From: Phycisphaerae bacterium
GTDB lineage: Bacteria > Planctomycetota > Phycisphaerae > UBA1845 > UTPLA1
Length of the DNA: 64,000 bases
Direction: 5' to 3'
Assembly: GCA_019636475.1 (NCBI GenBank)
Contig: JAHBXN010000004.1
Location: 1-64,000 of the forward strand
The notes beneath the pieces are model-generated. The model ran no database searches, was not told the origin of the DNA, and worked only from the letters and a program-made list of their open reading frames with translations. Positions within the stretch are counted from its first letter, which is position 1, and the number at the start of each line of letters is the position of its first letter. Below are positions 52,932 to 60,233 of the stretch, in pieces. The position numbers and the translations under genes were made by a program.

Positions 52932-54227
52932 ATGTCGGGAGCGGCACAAGCGACGCTCTTCCCACTGCTTGAATTTGAGGAGCCGGTTAGCGATAAGGCA
53001 TCCTCAACATTTGTGGATAACATGCGCCTGCCGGTTCATCGCTGGGTGCGATTCAGCGCCGGCTTCTCAGGCTCCTGGGCCCAGCATCTGATTCGTAGCG
53101 TCAAGGGGACTGGCGAAATACGTGTTCTTGATCCGTTTGCAGGTTCGGGCACGACGCTCATCGCGGCGGAAAACGCCGGCGTCACGGCCTACGGTGTGGA
53201 GGCACACCCCTTCGTTTACCGGATGGCGCGGGCGAAACTCGCAAGGCACTCGGACAGAAGCGCATTCCGTAAGGCCGGCGAGTCAATCCGCGACGATGCA
53301 ACGCGGCGAACTCCCGCGATCGACAAGTATCCCAAACTGATTCGGTCCTGTTACACCGACGAAGCGCTGGGCGAACTCGACTGCATTCGTGCTGCTGTCG
53401 AATCGGCCGACGACGGCACCGACGCTGCTCGACTCGCCTGGCTTGCGCTCGTCGGCATCCTTCGCCGCTGTTCCCATGCCGGAACGGCTCAATGGCAATA
53501 CGTGCTCCCCAAGAAATCTAAGAAAGCACCGGCACGTCCGATGTTTGCTTTTGATGAACTGAGCCGGACGATCTTGTCGGACATGGCTGTAACCAACGGC
53601 ATCGATGCACCATCGGCGACATTGCTTCAGGCCGACGCACGCGATTGTGCGGGCGTGCCCGACCGGTTCGCCACACTCGTGTTGACTTCGCCTCCCTACC
53701 CGAATAACTACGACTATGCAGATGCAACGCGTCTCGAGATGTCCTTCTTCCAGGAAATCAACGGCTGGGGCGATCTCCACTCGGCCGTTCGTCAGCACTT
53801 GGTCCGCTCATGCACCCAACATGTTCCTGAACGCGCCGTCAATCTCCATAGTGTTCTAGCCGATCCGATTTTGGATCCGATACGAGACGAGATGACGCCT
53901 ATCTGCGAACAACTCGCCGAGGTCCGAATGACCAAGGGGGGCAAGAAGACCTATCACCTCATGGTGGCCTGCTATTTCCACGATCTGGCTCGCGTCTGGA
54001 TCGCCCTGCGGCGCGTGTGCGATTCTCCGAGTCAGGCTTGCTTCGTGATTGGTGATTCCGCACCGTATGGCGTGTATGTCCCGGTGATCGATTGGCTCGG
54101 GCGGCTCGCCATCGCCGCCGGGTTCAAGTCCTATCGGTTCGAGCGCACGCGCGACCGGAATGTGAAGTGGAAAAACCGCAAGCACCGCGTACCATTGTGC
54201 GAAGGCCGACTCTGGGTGGAAGGCTGA
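52932..54227 (+). CDS. DNA methyltransferase of a restriction-modification pair
   Basis: A 431-residue predicted amino-methyltransferase. AdoMet-binding motif I is L-D-P-F-A-G-S-G-T-T (66-75), with V-E-A-H-P-F next (motif II region). The catalytic motif IV is T-S-P-P-Y-P-N-N-Y-D-Y (252-262). The I-before-IV order with about 180 residues between is unlike the beta class (D-P-P-Y first), although the D-P-F-A-G-S-G-T form is typical of that class, so the enzyme looks permuted. T-S-P-P-Y suits N4-cytosine or N6-adenine methylation. The ATG at 52932 has GGAGG 5 bases before it. The next gene, 9 bp on, is the likely endonuclease. Confidence 0.85.
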   Translation: MSGAAQATLFPLLEFEEPVSDKASSTFVDNMRLPVHRWVRFSAGFSGSWAQHLIRSVKGTGEIRVLDPFAGSGTTLIAAENAGVTAYGVEAHPFVYRMARAKLARHSDRSAFRKAGESIRDDATRRTPAIDKYPKLIRSCYTDEALGELDCIRAAVESADDGTDAARLAWLALVGILRRCSHAGTAQWQYVLPKKSKKAPARPMFAFDELSRTILSDMAVTNGIDAPSATLLQADARDCAGVPDRFATLVLTSPPYPNNYDYADATRLEMSFFQEINGWGDLHSAVRQHLVRSCTQHVPERAVNLHSVLADPILDPIRDEMTPICEQLAEVRMTKGGKKTYHLMVACYFHDLARVWIALRRVCDSPSQACFVIGDSAPYGVYVPVIDWLGRLAIAAGFKSYRFERTRDRNVKWKNRKHRVPLCEGRLWVEG

Positions 54228-54236
54228 CAGTTCGAT

Positions 54237-55100
54237 ATGGCTCAATCACCGGCGCATCGCTTCGGGCAGATCATCGGCGACACGCTCGAACGTGCCATCC
54301 GGCCTATCCTCGAAACGGTCGCCAATGAACTCCACTTTTACCTCGACGGCAAGGGCGAGCGCAAGGCGCGCGGCACCAAGCGCAAAGTCGCCTGGGTGGA
54401 CGGCAAGGGCAACGCACACGACCTCGATTATGTCTTTGAGGCGGACGGCAGCGATGATGTCATCGGCGCGCCTCGTGCATTCATTGAAATCGCATGGCGT
54501 CGTTACACGAAGCACTCCCGCAACAAGGCACAGGAAATCCAGGGGGCGATTCTGCCCCTGGCCGAGCGGTACAGCCAACACCATCCATTCCTCGGCGTGG
54601 TTCTCGGCGGCGTGTTCACCGAGGGCTCCCTCAACCAATTGCGTTCGCACGGCTTCGCGGTGCTCTATTTTCCATATCAGAGTGTCATTGCGGCGTTCGC
54701 ATCGGTCGGCATTGACGCCGCCTTCGACGAAGACACGTCCGATTCGGCGCTTCTCCGCAAAGTAAGGACCTATGGAAGGCTGAAGCCGGCGCAGCGAGAG
54801 CGAATCGCAACCCTGTTGCGCGAACGGCACAAGGCCGAGGTGAATACGTTTACTTCATCGCTTCGCGTCGTTCTGACGCGGAAGGTCGACACGGTTTATG
54901 TCCTCCCGCTTCACGGTGCGGCGCGGGTGCTTGGGGGTGTCGCCGAAGCGATTGCATTCATTGAGTCGTTTGACGAATCCAAGCCGTGCGAATCCTTCAC
55001 GCGATACGAGGTCGGCGTGCGATATGGCAACGGCGACGAAATTCGGGGGCAGTTCAATGACAAGCAGGCCGCGATTGCGTTTCTTCGGACGATGAAGTGA
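54237..55100 (+). CDS. Predicted restriction endonuclease (PD-(D/E)XK-like)
   Basis: A 287-residue protein 9 bp after the methyltransferase. I see a nuclease-like core: H-D-L-D-Y-V-F-E (61-68), then A-F-I-E-I-A-W (81-87), then K-H-S-R-N-K-A-Q-E-I-Q (92-102). D62 or D64, E84 and K92/K97 could be the PD-(D/E)XK acids and a displaced lysine; the E-x-A form lacks the usual Lys at +2. The T-K-H-S-R-N-K helix after it is common in restriction enzymes. V-V-L-G-G-V-F-T and G-F-A-V-L-Y-F-P are core strands. The context gives the main support; the function is a prediction. Confidence 0.6.
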   Translation: MAQSPAHRFGQIIGDTLERAIRPILETVANELHFYLDGKGERKARGTKRKVAWVDGKGNAHDLDYVFEADGSDDVIGAPRAFIEIAWRRYTKHSRNKAQEIQGAILPLAERYSQHHPFLGVVLGGVFTEGSLNQLRSHGFAVLYFPYQSVIAAFASVGIDAAFDEDTSDSALLRKVRTYGRLKPAQRERIATLLRERHKAEVNTFTSSLRVVLTRKVDTVYVLPLHGAARVLGGVAEAIAFIESFDESKPCESFTRYEVGVRYGNGDEIRGQFNDKQAAIAFLRTMK

Positions 55101-55211
55101 TTGCTCGGGGAATCGGCTCCGTTTCCGGCAAGGCCCGGACATCGTGTGATGGTCGATAGGTTGGGTTGAATTGCCAGTGGTGTCGCTGCTACCGAATCGG
55201 TCGTGCGCATC

Positions 55212-55352
55212 ATGGCCGACAAGAAAAAGCTCCGCAGCCTCAAACTCTCCGACCGCGAACGCAACCAACTCGAATCCGAAGTCGAACACCACGAAAAACG
55301 CATCGACGAAGCGGTATTCGCACTCTACGGTGTCAAAGGCTTGCCGGAGTAA
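55212..55352 (+). CDS. Small open frame resembling the C-terminus of type IIG-like enzymes
   Basis: A 46-residue frame beginning M-A-D-K-K-K-L-R-S-L-K. Its end, K-R-I-D-E-A-V-F-A-L-Y-G-V, looks like the final helix of Eco57I/type IIG or related methyltransferase-nuclease proteins, where I-D-x-x-V-Y-x-L-Y-G-L is frequent. It could be a trimmed remnant of such a gene or an independent small protein. There is no strong ribosome site, and a GTG 9 bases upstream is also in frame. It follows the putative endonuclease by 111 bp. Confidence 0.4.
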   Translation: MADKKKLRSLKLSDRERNQLESEVEHHEKRIDEAVFALYGVKGLPE

Positions 55353-55378
55353 CTGGACCTAATAAAAGAGGATTGGTC

Positions 55379-55600
55379 ATGGCCCATCAAGTGAGCTTCG
55401 AGATTCCCAAGTGTCCGGTCGGCGTTGCCGACATCGTCTTTTCCGTTCAGCGAAACGGCAAGCAGTTCGGCAGGTTGCGGGTCAGCAAAGGCGCGGTTGT
55501 GTGGGTCCCGACTGGAAAGTCGAAAGGCCACCGCGTTAGTTGGACACAGATTGACGAATTTGCGAAAGAGAAAGGCGATCCCGTTCACGTTGGTTTCTGA
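55379..55600 (+). CDS. Small hypothetical protein
   Basis: A 73-residue protein with no known family. The ATG has GAGG about 7 bases before it, and the residues alternate in beta-strand fashion (I-V-F-S-V-Q-R-N-G-K-Q-F-G-R-L-R-V-S-K-G-A-V is two strands with a turn), ending in a helix and D-P-V-H-V-G-F. It is one of three small frames after the methyltransferase/endonuclease pair, in the same direction. Any part in defence is speculative. Confidence 0.55.
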   Translation: MAHQVSFEIPKCPVGVADIVFSVQRNGKQFGRLRVSKGAVVWVPTGKSKGHRVSWTQIDEFAKEKGDPVHVGF

Positions 55601-55646
55601 GTCGTGTATCGCGGTCGGCATTTGAAACAAGGGGATTCGAGTACTC

Positions 55647-55919
55647 ATGCCCACTGAAATCAAAACCAAACAGACCTTTGGCAGCGCCGATGTCGCTCAT
55701 GTCAGCCCGCAGTTCCGCGAGGACGTACCGAGGGCGATGAACATTGTCATCACCTTTGAGGAAGCGCTGAAGCTCCACCTGGCCATCGGTCAGACGCTGG
55801 CGAAGCTGAATTCGTACAACCGCGCGACGAAAGATGGGAAGCGTTCGGCGGTGAATCTCTGCGTTTATCCGCACGTCATTCGAATCAGTGTGAACGAAGC
55901 GAAACTGCCGCGCGGTTAG
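55647..55919 (+). CDS. Small hypothetical protein
   Basis: A 90-residue protein with no recognised domain. The central part, N-I-V-I-T-F-E-E-A-L-K-L-H-L-A-I-G-Q-T-L-A-K-L, is a strand followed by an amphipathic helix, and V-N-L-C-V-Y-P-H-V-I-R-I-S-V-N is a strand pair. A similar organisation is found in accessory-region proteins, but no function can be given. It lies 46 bp after the previous small gene on the same strand. Confidence 0.55.
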   Translation: MPTEIKTKQTFGSADVAHVSPQFREDVPRAMNIVITFEEALKLHLAIGQTLAKLNSYNRATKDGKRSAVNLCVYPHVIRISVNEAKLPRG

Positions 55920-55931
55920 CCCTCTCCTTTC

Positions 55932-55958
55932 TGCATTTTTCATTTTGCATTTTTCATT
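55932..55958. repeat. Direct repeat of a 13-bp unit
   Basis: TGCATTTTTCATT occurs twice, separated by one T, in the short AT-rich spacer between the convergent small gene and the hypothetical gene at 55967. The T-rich stretch may help termination of the plus-strand genes. Confidence 0.7.
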
Positions 55959-55966
55959 CCCCCGGT

Positions 55967-56647
55967 TCACCCCATGACCGTCGCGCTCAGCGTCGCGCTC
56001 CACGGTCCCTGCTGGCCCTTCGCATTGAGCCACCGGGCGACGTAGTGGGCCGTCAGGCCGCCTTGGGCGGCGGCGAACTCGACCAGCGCCGGCGTGCGGG
56101 TGGCGAGCTGCAAAAAGTCGAAGTCGGCCGGGTCGGCGGGGGGCGTGGCGCCGGGTGGCAGCAGTATCAGCCGAAGCTCCGCGCCGACCGTCCCGCGCGG
56201 GCGGGCCTTCCTCAGCGGCATCTCGCTGTCGGCGAAACGGACGCGGTGGATCAGCCGGTCGGCCCCGGCCAGCGAAAGAACCGGAAAGGTGCAGGGCGCC
56301 GTCGCAGCGGAGGGCGGGCCGGAGACCAGCGACAGGCCCAGTGCCGCGCGCTCGGCATCGTCGATCGTGGGCGTCGCCCGGATGCGGGCCGAGAGCGAGC
56401 GGATGAACTGCTCGAAGGCGGCGCGGGCATCCCGCTTGGCGGCGGTCGAGGCCTCGGCCAGCGCCAGGGCCTCGGTGTTCTGGTCGAGCTTCTTGCGCCA
56501 GCCGGTCTGCAAGTCTTCGAGGGCGTCCACGTCGGCGTGGGAAAGGCCCAGCGCCGGGGAATTCGCGATGGCGTAGGCGACGTAATTCTTCTGCCAGGCA
56601 TCGAAGTCGCCATCGCGGCGGGGGATGAAGTCGTGCGGTGCGCTCAT
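55967..56647 (-). CDS. Hypothetical protein with helical N-terminal region
   Basis: A 226-residue protein of unknown function. The N-terminal part is helical, with D-F-D-A-W-Q-K-N-Y-V-A-Y-A (about 14-26), then A-L-G-L-S-H-A-D-V-D-A-L; the second half is strand-rich and ends with A-R-W-L-N-A-K-G-Q-Q-G-P-W-S-A, a fibronectin-III-like closing pattern. I have seen this arrangement in proteins of unknown role in planctomycetes and related groups, but I cannot name a family. The ATG at 56647 is used; the longer frame runs into the repeat region and lacks support. Confidence 0.55.
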   Translation of the reverse strand: MSAPHDFIPRRDGDFDAWQKNYVAYAIANSPALGLSHADVDALEDLQTGWRKKLDQNTEALALAEASTAAKRDARAAFEQFIRSLSARIRATPTIDDAERAALGLSLVSGPPSAATAPCTFPVLSLAGADRLIHRVRFADSEMPLRKARPRGTVGAELRLILLPPGATPPADPADFDFLQLATRTPALVEFAAAQGGLTAHYVARWLNAKGQQGPWSATLSATVMG

Positions 56648-56780
56648 GGGCTGGTCATCGGCCAGCCGCGCGGGGGACTTTCGGTCCCGCCCGACGGCGC
56701 ACACGGCGGCGCCGCCGTAGCACTGGCGGAGAGGCCATTATGGGAAGCGGGCGGCGCAGCGCGCGTCCGAGGTGATTCCG

Positions 56781-56990
56781 GCGCGCCCGCGAGCGAAAAC
56801 AGGGTGTCCCCGGTTTCGCTGGGGTGATCCGCAAGCGGCGCGGGGCTTTCCGCGGCTGGCACGGGGCGGGCCGCGAAATTCATGCGGGTGGTCGCGAACG
56901 ATGCGGGTCCCTCCGCGCAAGGTGTGCGGTCATCCTCGAAGGGTGCGGGGCCTTTCCCGCGTCGCGTGGGGAATCGCGGGTCCTGCGCGG
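56781..56990. repeat. Degenerate 21-bp-period minisatellite
   Basis: Reading this stretch in one plus-strand frame gives ten successive seven-residue blocks of the form G-x-P-R-x-x-R (for example GCPRFRW, GDPQAAR, GFPRLAR, GHPRRVR), and the minus strand also shows a period of seven. The DNA thus has a 21-bp period with about ten diverged copies, very GC-rich. It lies in the gap between the hypothetical gene and mocA. I do not think either frame is a real gene. Confidence 0.75.
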
Positions 56991-57074
56991 GCGGGGTCGG
57001 AAGTTGGGCCGTCCGGCGGCGCGGAAATGGAGAGCCGCCCGGGCTTGACGCCGGGACCATCTGGGACGGGCCGG

Positions 57075-57686
57075 TCATCGGCCCCTGAGCCGCTCATAAT
57101 CTTCGGGCGTGTTGACATCGATCGGCATCGGGCCGGAGTGGATCGGTGACTGGCGGACCAACTCCGGGTGAAGCTTCGCCAATTCATTCAGTCCGTGCCC
57201 ACTTTCCCACGATTCGATCTCCTCGATCACGTTCATCCGAAAGATAGCCGGATGCGCCCGTCGACCTCGATAGGTCGCGATCAGGATGCCGGGTGCGTTT
57301 CGGGGACGACGAAAATCCTCCGCACAGGTGGTCAGAACGCCGGACCGAATTTCAGGTTGATCACCGGGCAGGATCATGACGCCGTCAGTCGCCCGCGGAT
57401 TGAACGCCTCGCGCAGTCGGCGAAGGCCGATTCGTACGGAGTCGATCATCTCGCTTCTTGGATCGGAATTGACTGCGATGAGGAGGTCTTCGTCGGGGTT
57501 TTCCACGAATCGGCCGACGATCAACTCGTTGGTGACGAGCACAAGGCCTTCCACAGGTGTCTCCATGACGGCATCAATGACGGCGTCCATCATGGTCCCA
57601 TCGCGATAGGGCATCAGCTGCTTGAGCCGTCCCATTCGACGGCCTCGACCCGCTGCGGCAATGATGGCGAAAATATGTCGTGGCAT
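57075..57686 (-). CDS. MocA-like molybdenum cofactor cytidylyltransferase
   Basis: A 203-residue MobA/MocA-type nucleotidyltransferase that probably adds CMP (or GMP) to molybdopterin for the oxidoreductase made nearby. The sequence A-A-A-G-R-G-R-R-M-G-R-L-K-Q-L-M-P (10-26) is the nucleotide-binding loop with its conserved Lys. I-L-P-G-D-Q-P-E (about 107-114) carries the metal-binding Asp; R-R-A-H-P-A-I-F and D-V-N-T-P-E-D-Y are the following family signatures. GGGAGA precedes the ATG by about 10 bases. Its start is 8 bp after the xdhC stop, so the two are co-transcribed. Confidence 0.9.
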   Translation of the reverse strand: MPRHIFAIIAAAGRGRRMGRLKQLMPYRDGTMMDAVIDAVMETPVEGLVLVTNELIVGRFVENPDEDLLIAVNSDPRSEMIDSVRIGLRRLREAFNPRATDGVMILPGDQPEIRSGVLTTCAEDFRRPRNAPGILIATYRGRRAHPAIFRMNVIEEIESWESGHGLNELAKLHPELVRQSPIHSGPMPIDVNTPEDYERLRGR

Positions 57687-57694
57687 ATGCTTCG

Positions 57695-58645
57695 TTATTC
57701 TCCCGAGGGCGTCTCAAGTGGTCCTTCTACGCGCGTCGGCTTTTCGGTGCGGCGCACCTGTATGAGCTGGGCAAGGATGCTTACGGCGATCTCGGGCACG
57801 GTGACCGAGCCGATCGGAAGTCCGATCGGGGCATGCACCCTGTCAAGTGCCTCTGTGTTGACACCCATTGACGTAAGGTCGTCGAAGATCAGCTTCACCT
57901 TTCGACGGCTGCCGATCATTCCGACATACCTCGCGGGCCTGTCAATCACGGCGTGCAGTGCTTTCTCGTCGTTGCTGTGTCCGCGCGTGACAATCACCAC
58001 ATAGGTGTTGCCGTCGATCGGATGAGCCTTCAATGTTTGCTCAATGTTGCCGACAATGGCTCGAATCGGCGGTGGGAGGCGGTGCGGTCCCATCATGTCG
58101 GCGCGATCGTCGATCACGCTGATCTCAAAATCAAGACCGATCGCAATGCGCGCCAGTTCCGTGCCGACGTGCCCGGCGCCGGCAATGACCAGCTTCGCGG
58201 GAGGTTCGATATGAAGGCGGTACGCTTCCAACCGCCCCTCATGATTTACGACAATCGGAATGCTCGCACTACAGGCGGCATCCAATCGATCGGCTGCTTC
58301 GACATAGGGCCGCACCTCGTCGTCGGTGCACAGTGTGACCACCGCCACCTTCATTGTGCCACCGCAAATCAGACCGTCGTCCCAGCCGTAATCGTGATCG
58401 AGTTGGAATTTCAGCAGGCTCGAATCCCCGCGTTGCAGAATGTCGAAGGCGCGTTTGCGAACTTCGGCCTCGACGCAGCCTCCGCCCAGCGTGCCTTCGG
58501 TCGTCATGTTTTCGTGCAGCAGCATCGATGCGCCGGCCGCCTGCGGCGTTGAACCGTATGATCCGACCACCGTGCACAACGCGACCCGTCGGCCTTGATT
58601 CACCTGTCGTGCGACTGAACGGAATAGCAGCGAGAATGGATTCAT
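57695..58645 (-). CDS. XdhC/CoxI family molybdenum hydroxylase maturation factor
   Basis: A 316-residue XdhC-type protein that delivers and sulfurates molybdenum cofactor to xanthine dehydrogenase-family enzymes. The N-terminal part has T-V-V-G-S-Y-G-S-T-P-Q-A-A-G-A-S-M-L (about 25-42), G-T-L-G-G-G-C-V-E (about 52-60), including the conserved Cys. The C-terminal Rossmann part has V-I-A-G-A-G-H-V-G-T-E-L at about 165-176. The frame is open to 58891, but the family starts at the ATG at 58645. mocA follows directly; a lipoprotein gene lies between it and the hydroxylase gene. Confidence 0.92.
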   Translation of the reverse strand: MNPFSLLFRSVARQVNQGRRVALCTVVGSYGSTPQAAGASMLLHENMTTEGTLGGGCVEAEVRKRAFDILQRGDSSLLKFQLDHDYGWDDGLICGGTMKVAVVTLCTDDEVRPYVEAADRLDAACSASIPIVVNHEGRLEAYRLHIEPPAKLVIAGAGHVGTELARIAIGLDFEISVIDDRADMMGPHRLPPPIRAIVGNIEQTLKAHPIDGNTYVVIVTRGHSNDEKALHAVIDRPARYVGMIGSRRKVKLIFDDLTSMGVNTEALDRVHAPIGLPIGSVTVPEIAVSILAQLIQVRRTEKPTRVEGPLETPSGE

Positions 58646-58877
58646 TTTCGAGCCTGTCTGGATCGTGCGGTCGCAGTCGTCTGGGATCCCGCGTGGACGA
58701 GTTTCGGCGATTCGATCGCCTGTCGGCATGATTATCTGGCGGCTGCATTCATATTTCGGCGAGTCGATCGCGATCTGCTGTTGGAGTCGCGAACAGGAAT
58801 GCAGCCCGAATCTTTGCGCCCGCGGTCGTGTTGAGGCGCTCCATCCCCGGTACGCCCGTGGGCGAAACGACAGCAGG

Positions 58878-60095
58878 TCATTCCCGCACACCTACGCGTG
58901 TGTCAATGGATCCAGAAGCCGCCGGATTGGTACGGACCGGATTGGCTCGCATGGCGAAGTTCGGTGAGCGTTGCGAAGCCGGATTGCCTCGCCGCGCCGA
59001 CAGTAGTGTGATGCGAAACTTTCGAGTGGCGTCCGTAAGGCTCTCGCCTTCAACCAGAAGCACGCCGGCGCAGGAGTCAAGCGGCGAAATCGGCTTCGCG
59101 CCGGTCACCCGGGTTTGGATGATGGGCTTGCCGTTGGCCTGCAATACAAATGTCATGCCGCAGGCATCGTTCGAATAGTCCGCCGGTAATCCATCCAGCG
59201 GTGTCGACGATAGACGAACGTTTTCGATCAACATGTTCAGCTTCAGGCCACCGAATACAGCGGCGAGCTTGACGGACAACGGGATGAACTCATGCACTAG
59301 CGGCCACAGGACGGGCGTCGCCAGAATGACGTAAGTAAGAGACTGCATCGCGGCATAGGTATCCAGTACGACAGGGAAAACCTTGCTGGAGGCGAGCGCT
59401 TCCGTTGATTCGAAGCCCACCGAGTCCATCCCGCATAAGTCCGGCTTGTAGAATCCCTCCCGCATGCACTTCTCGGGAAGCAGCAGGAAGCGGGCTTTCA
59501 ACAGCTTGCCGTGTACGTCGTGGAGCGCGACGTAGGTCAGAATCGGCTTCGAGCGGAATATGTAGGGTTCGGCGGGCGGATTTTCGGAATCGTCATTCTC
59601 CGTGCCAGTGGCCGTCGCATCTTGATTGGAAGTGGAGTCGACTTCCGCAGACGGACGGGGGCGCTCAGTGGACCCATCAGCACGGGTTGGCCGCCCTCGC
59701 TTGCGCAGGTCCATCGCCAAAGTCCATTCGCGGACTTTGAGGACATACGAGGGCTGATCAGTGTCCATGATCGCAAGTTCCCCGGCCTTCACCGCGGCAG
59801 CGGACGACGGATTCACGCGAATCGTCTCGATGCCGTCGAGATTGTCTTCAACGAGGCGGATGGTCAGAAAGCTCGTCTCCGCAGTGCCATCCCGAAGAAT
59901 CTCGAACTTAAAGAGGCATTCCGTGTCGCGCGAAAAAGGTGCGTCGGGCGTGAGCGGGTCGAAACCGGCGAGAATTCTCTCGGCGTTCGATAGGACGACT
60001 GCCGGCGGGGGAGTGCGAATCGGGCTGCTGCACCCTGTGGAGACGGCGCAGAACAGCGCGAGCGTGAGCAGCTTCCAGCTTCGGACCATCATCAT
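58878..60095 (-). CDS. Putative lipoprotein in the molybdenum hydroxylase locus
   Basis: A 405-residue exported protein with a signal peptide and lipobox S-T-G-C near residue 22, so probably lipid-anchored. It has no family I know. The body has a strand-rich first half (T-E-C-L-F-K-F-E-I-L; T-S-F-L-T-I-R-L-V-E), a Ser/Thr/Asp-rich low-complexity insert (about 150-180), and a second half with a possible membrane-associated stretch V-I-L-A-T-P-V-L-W-P-L-V-H. The start is one of three consecutive ATGs, with no clear ribosome site. It sits between xdhC and the hydroxylase on the same strand. Confidence 0.6.
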   Translation of the reverse strand: MMMVRSWKLLTLALFCAVSTGCSSPIRTPPPAVVLSNAERILAGFDPLTPDAPFSRDTECLFKFEILRDGTAETSFLTIRLVEDNLDGIETIRVNPSSAAAVKAGELAIMDTDQPSYVLKVREWTLAMDLRKRGRPTRADGSTERPRPSAEVDSTSNQDATATGTENDDSENPPAEPYIFRSKPILTYVALHDVHGKLLKARFLLLPEKCMREGFYKPDLCGMDSVGFESTEALASSKVFPVVLDTYAAMQSLTYVILATPVLWPLVHEFIPLSVKLAAVFGGLKLNMLIENVRLSSTPLDGLPADYSNDACGMTFVLQANGKPIIQTRVTGAKPISPLDSCAGVLLVEGESLTDATRKFRITLLSARRGNPASQRSPNFAMRANPVRTNPAASGSIDTRVGVRE

Positions 60096-60233
60096 GTGCG
60101 TGCCAATTTCGGAAAACTGCTTATACAGCAGCAACTTGGTGATCCGAGTCTATCATAGGCATTTGCCGGTCTTCAATTCCAGCCTGTCCGGAGTGCCGAA
60201 ACCCAACCGTTTGAGTTCCCGCGGCGAACCCAG

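Noticed and set aside
56045-56827. Long plus-strand frame opposite the hypothetical gene at 55967
   Set aside because: It is antisense to a frame with better residue composition, is rich in Gly and Arg as expected for a shadow in GC-rich DNA, and has no ribosome site.
56644-57078. Minus-strand frame across the minisatellite
   Set aside because: It is made of a seven-residue repeat of Pro, Ala and Ser that simply mirrors the 21-bp DNA period, with no independent start signal.
57168-58004. Plus-strand frame opposite mocA and xdhC
   Set aside because: It is complementary to two well-supported genes and has no recognisable domain.
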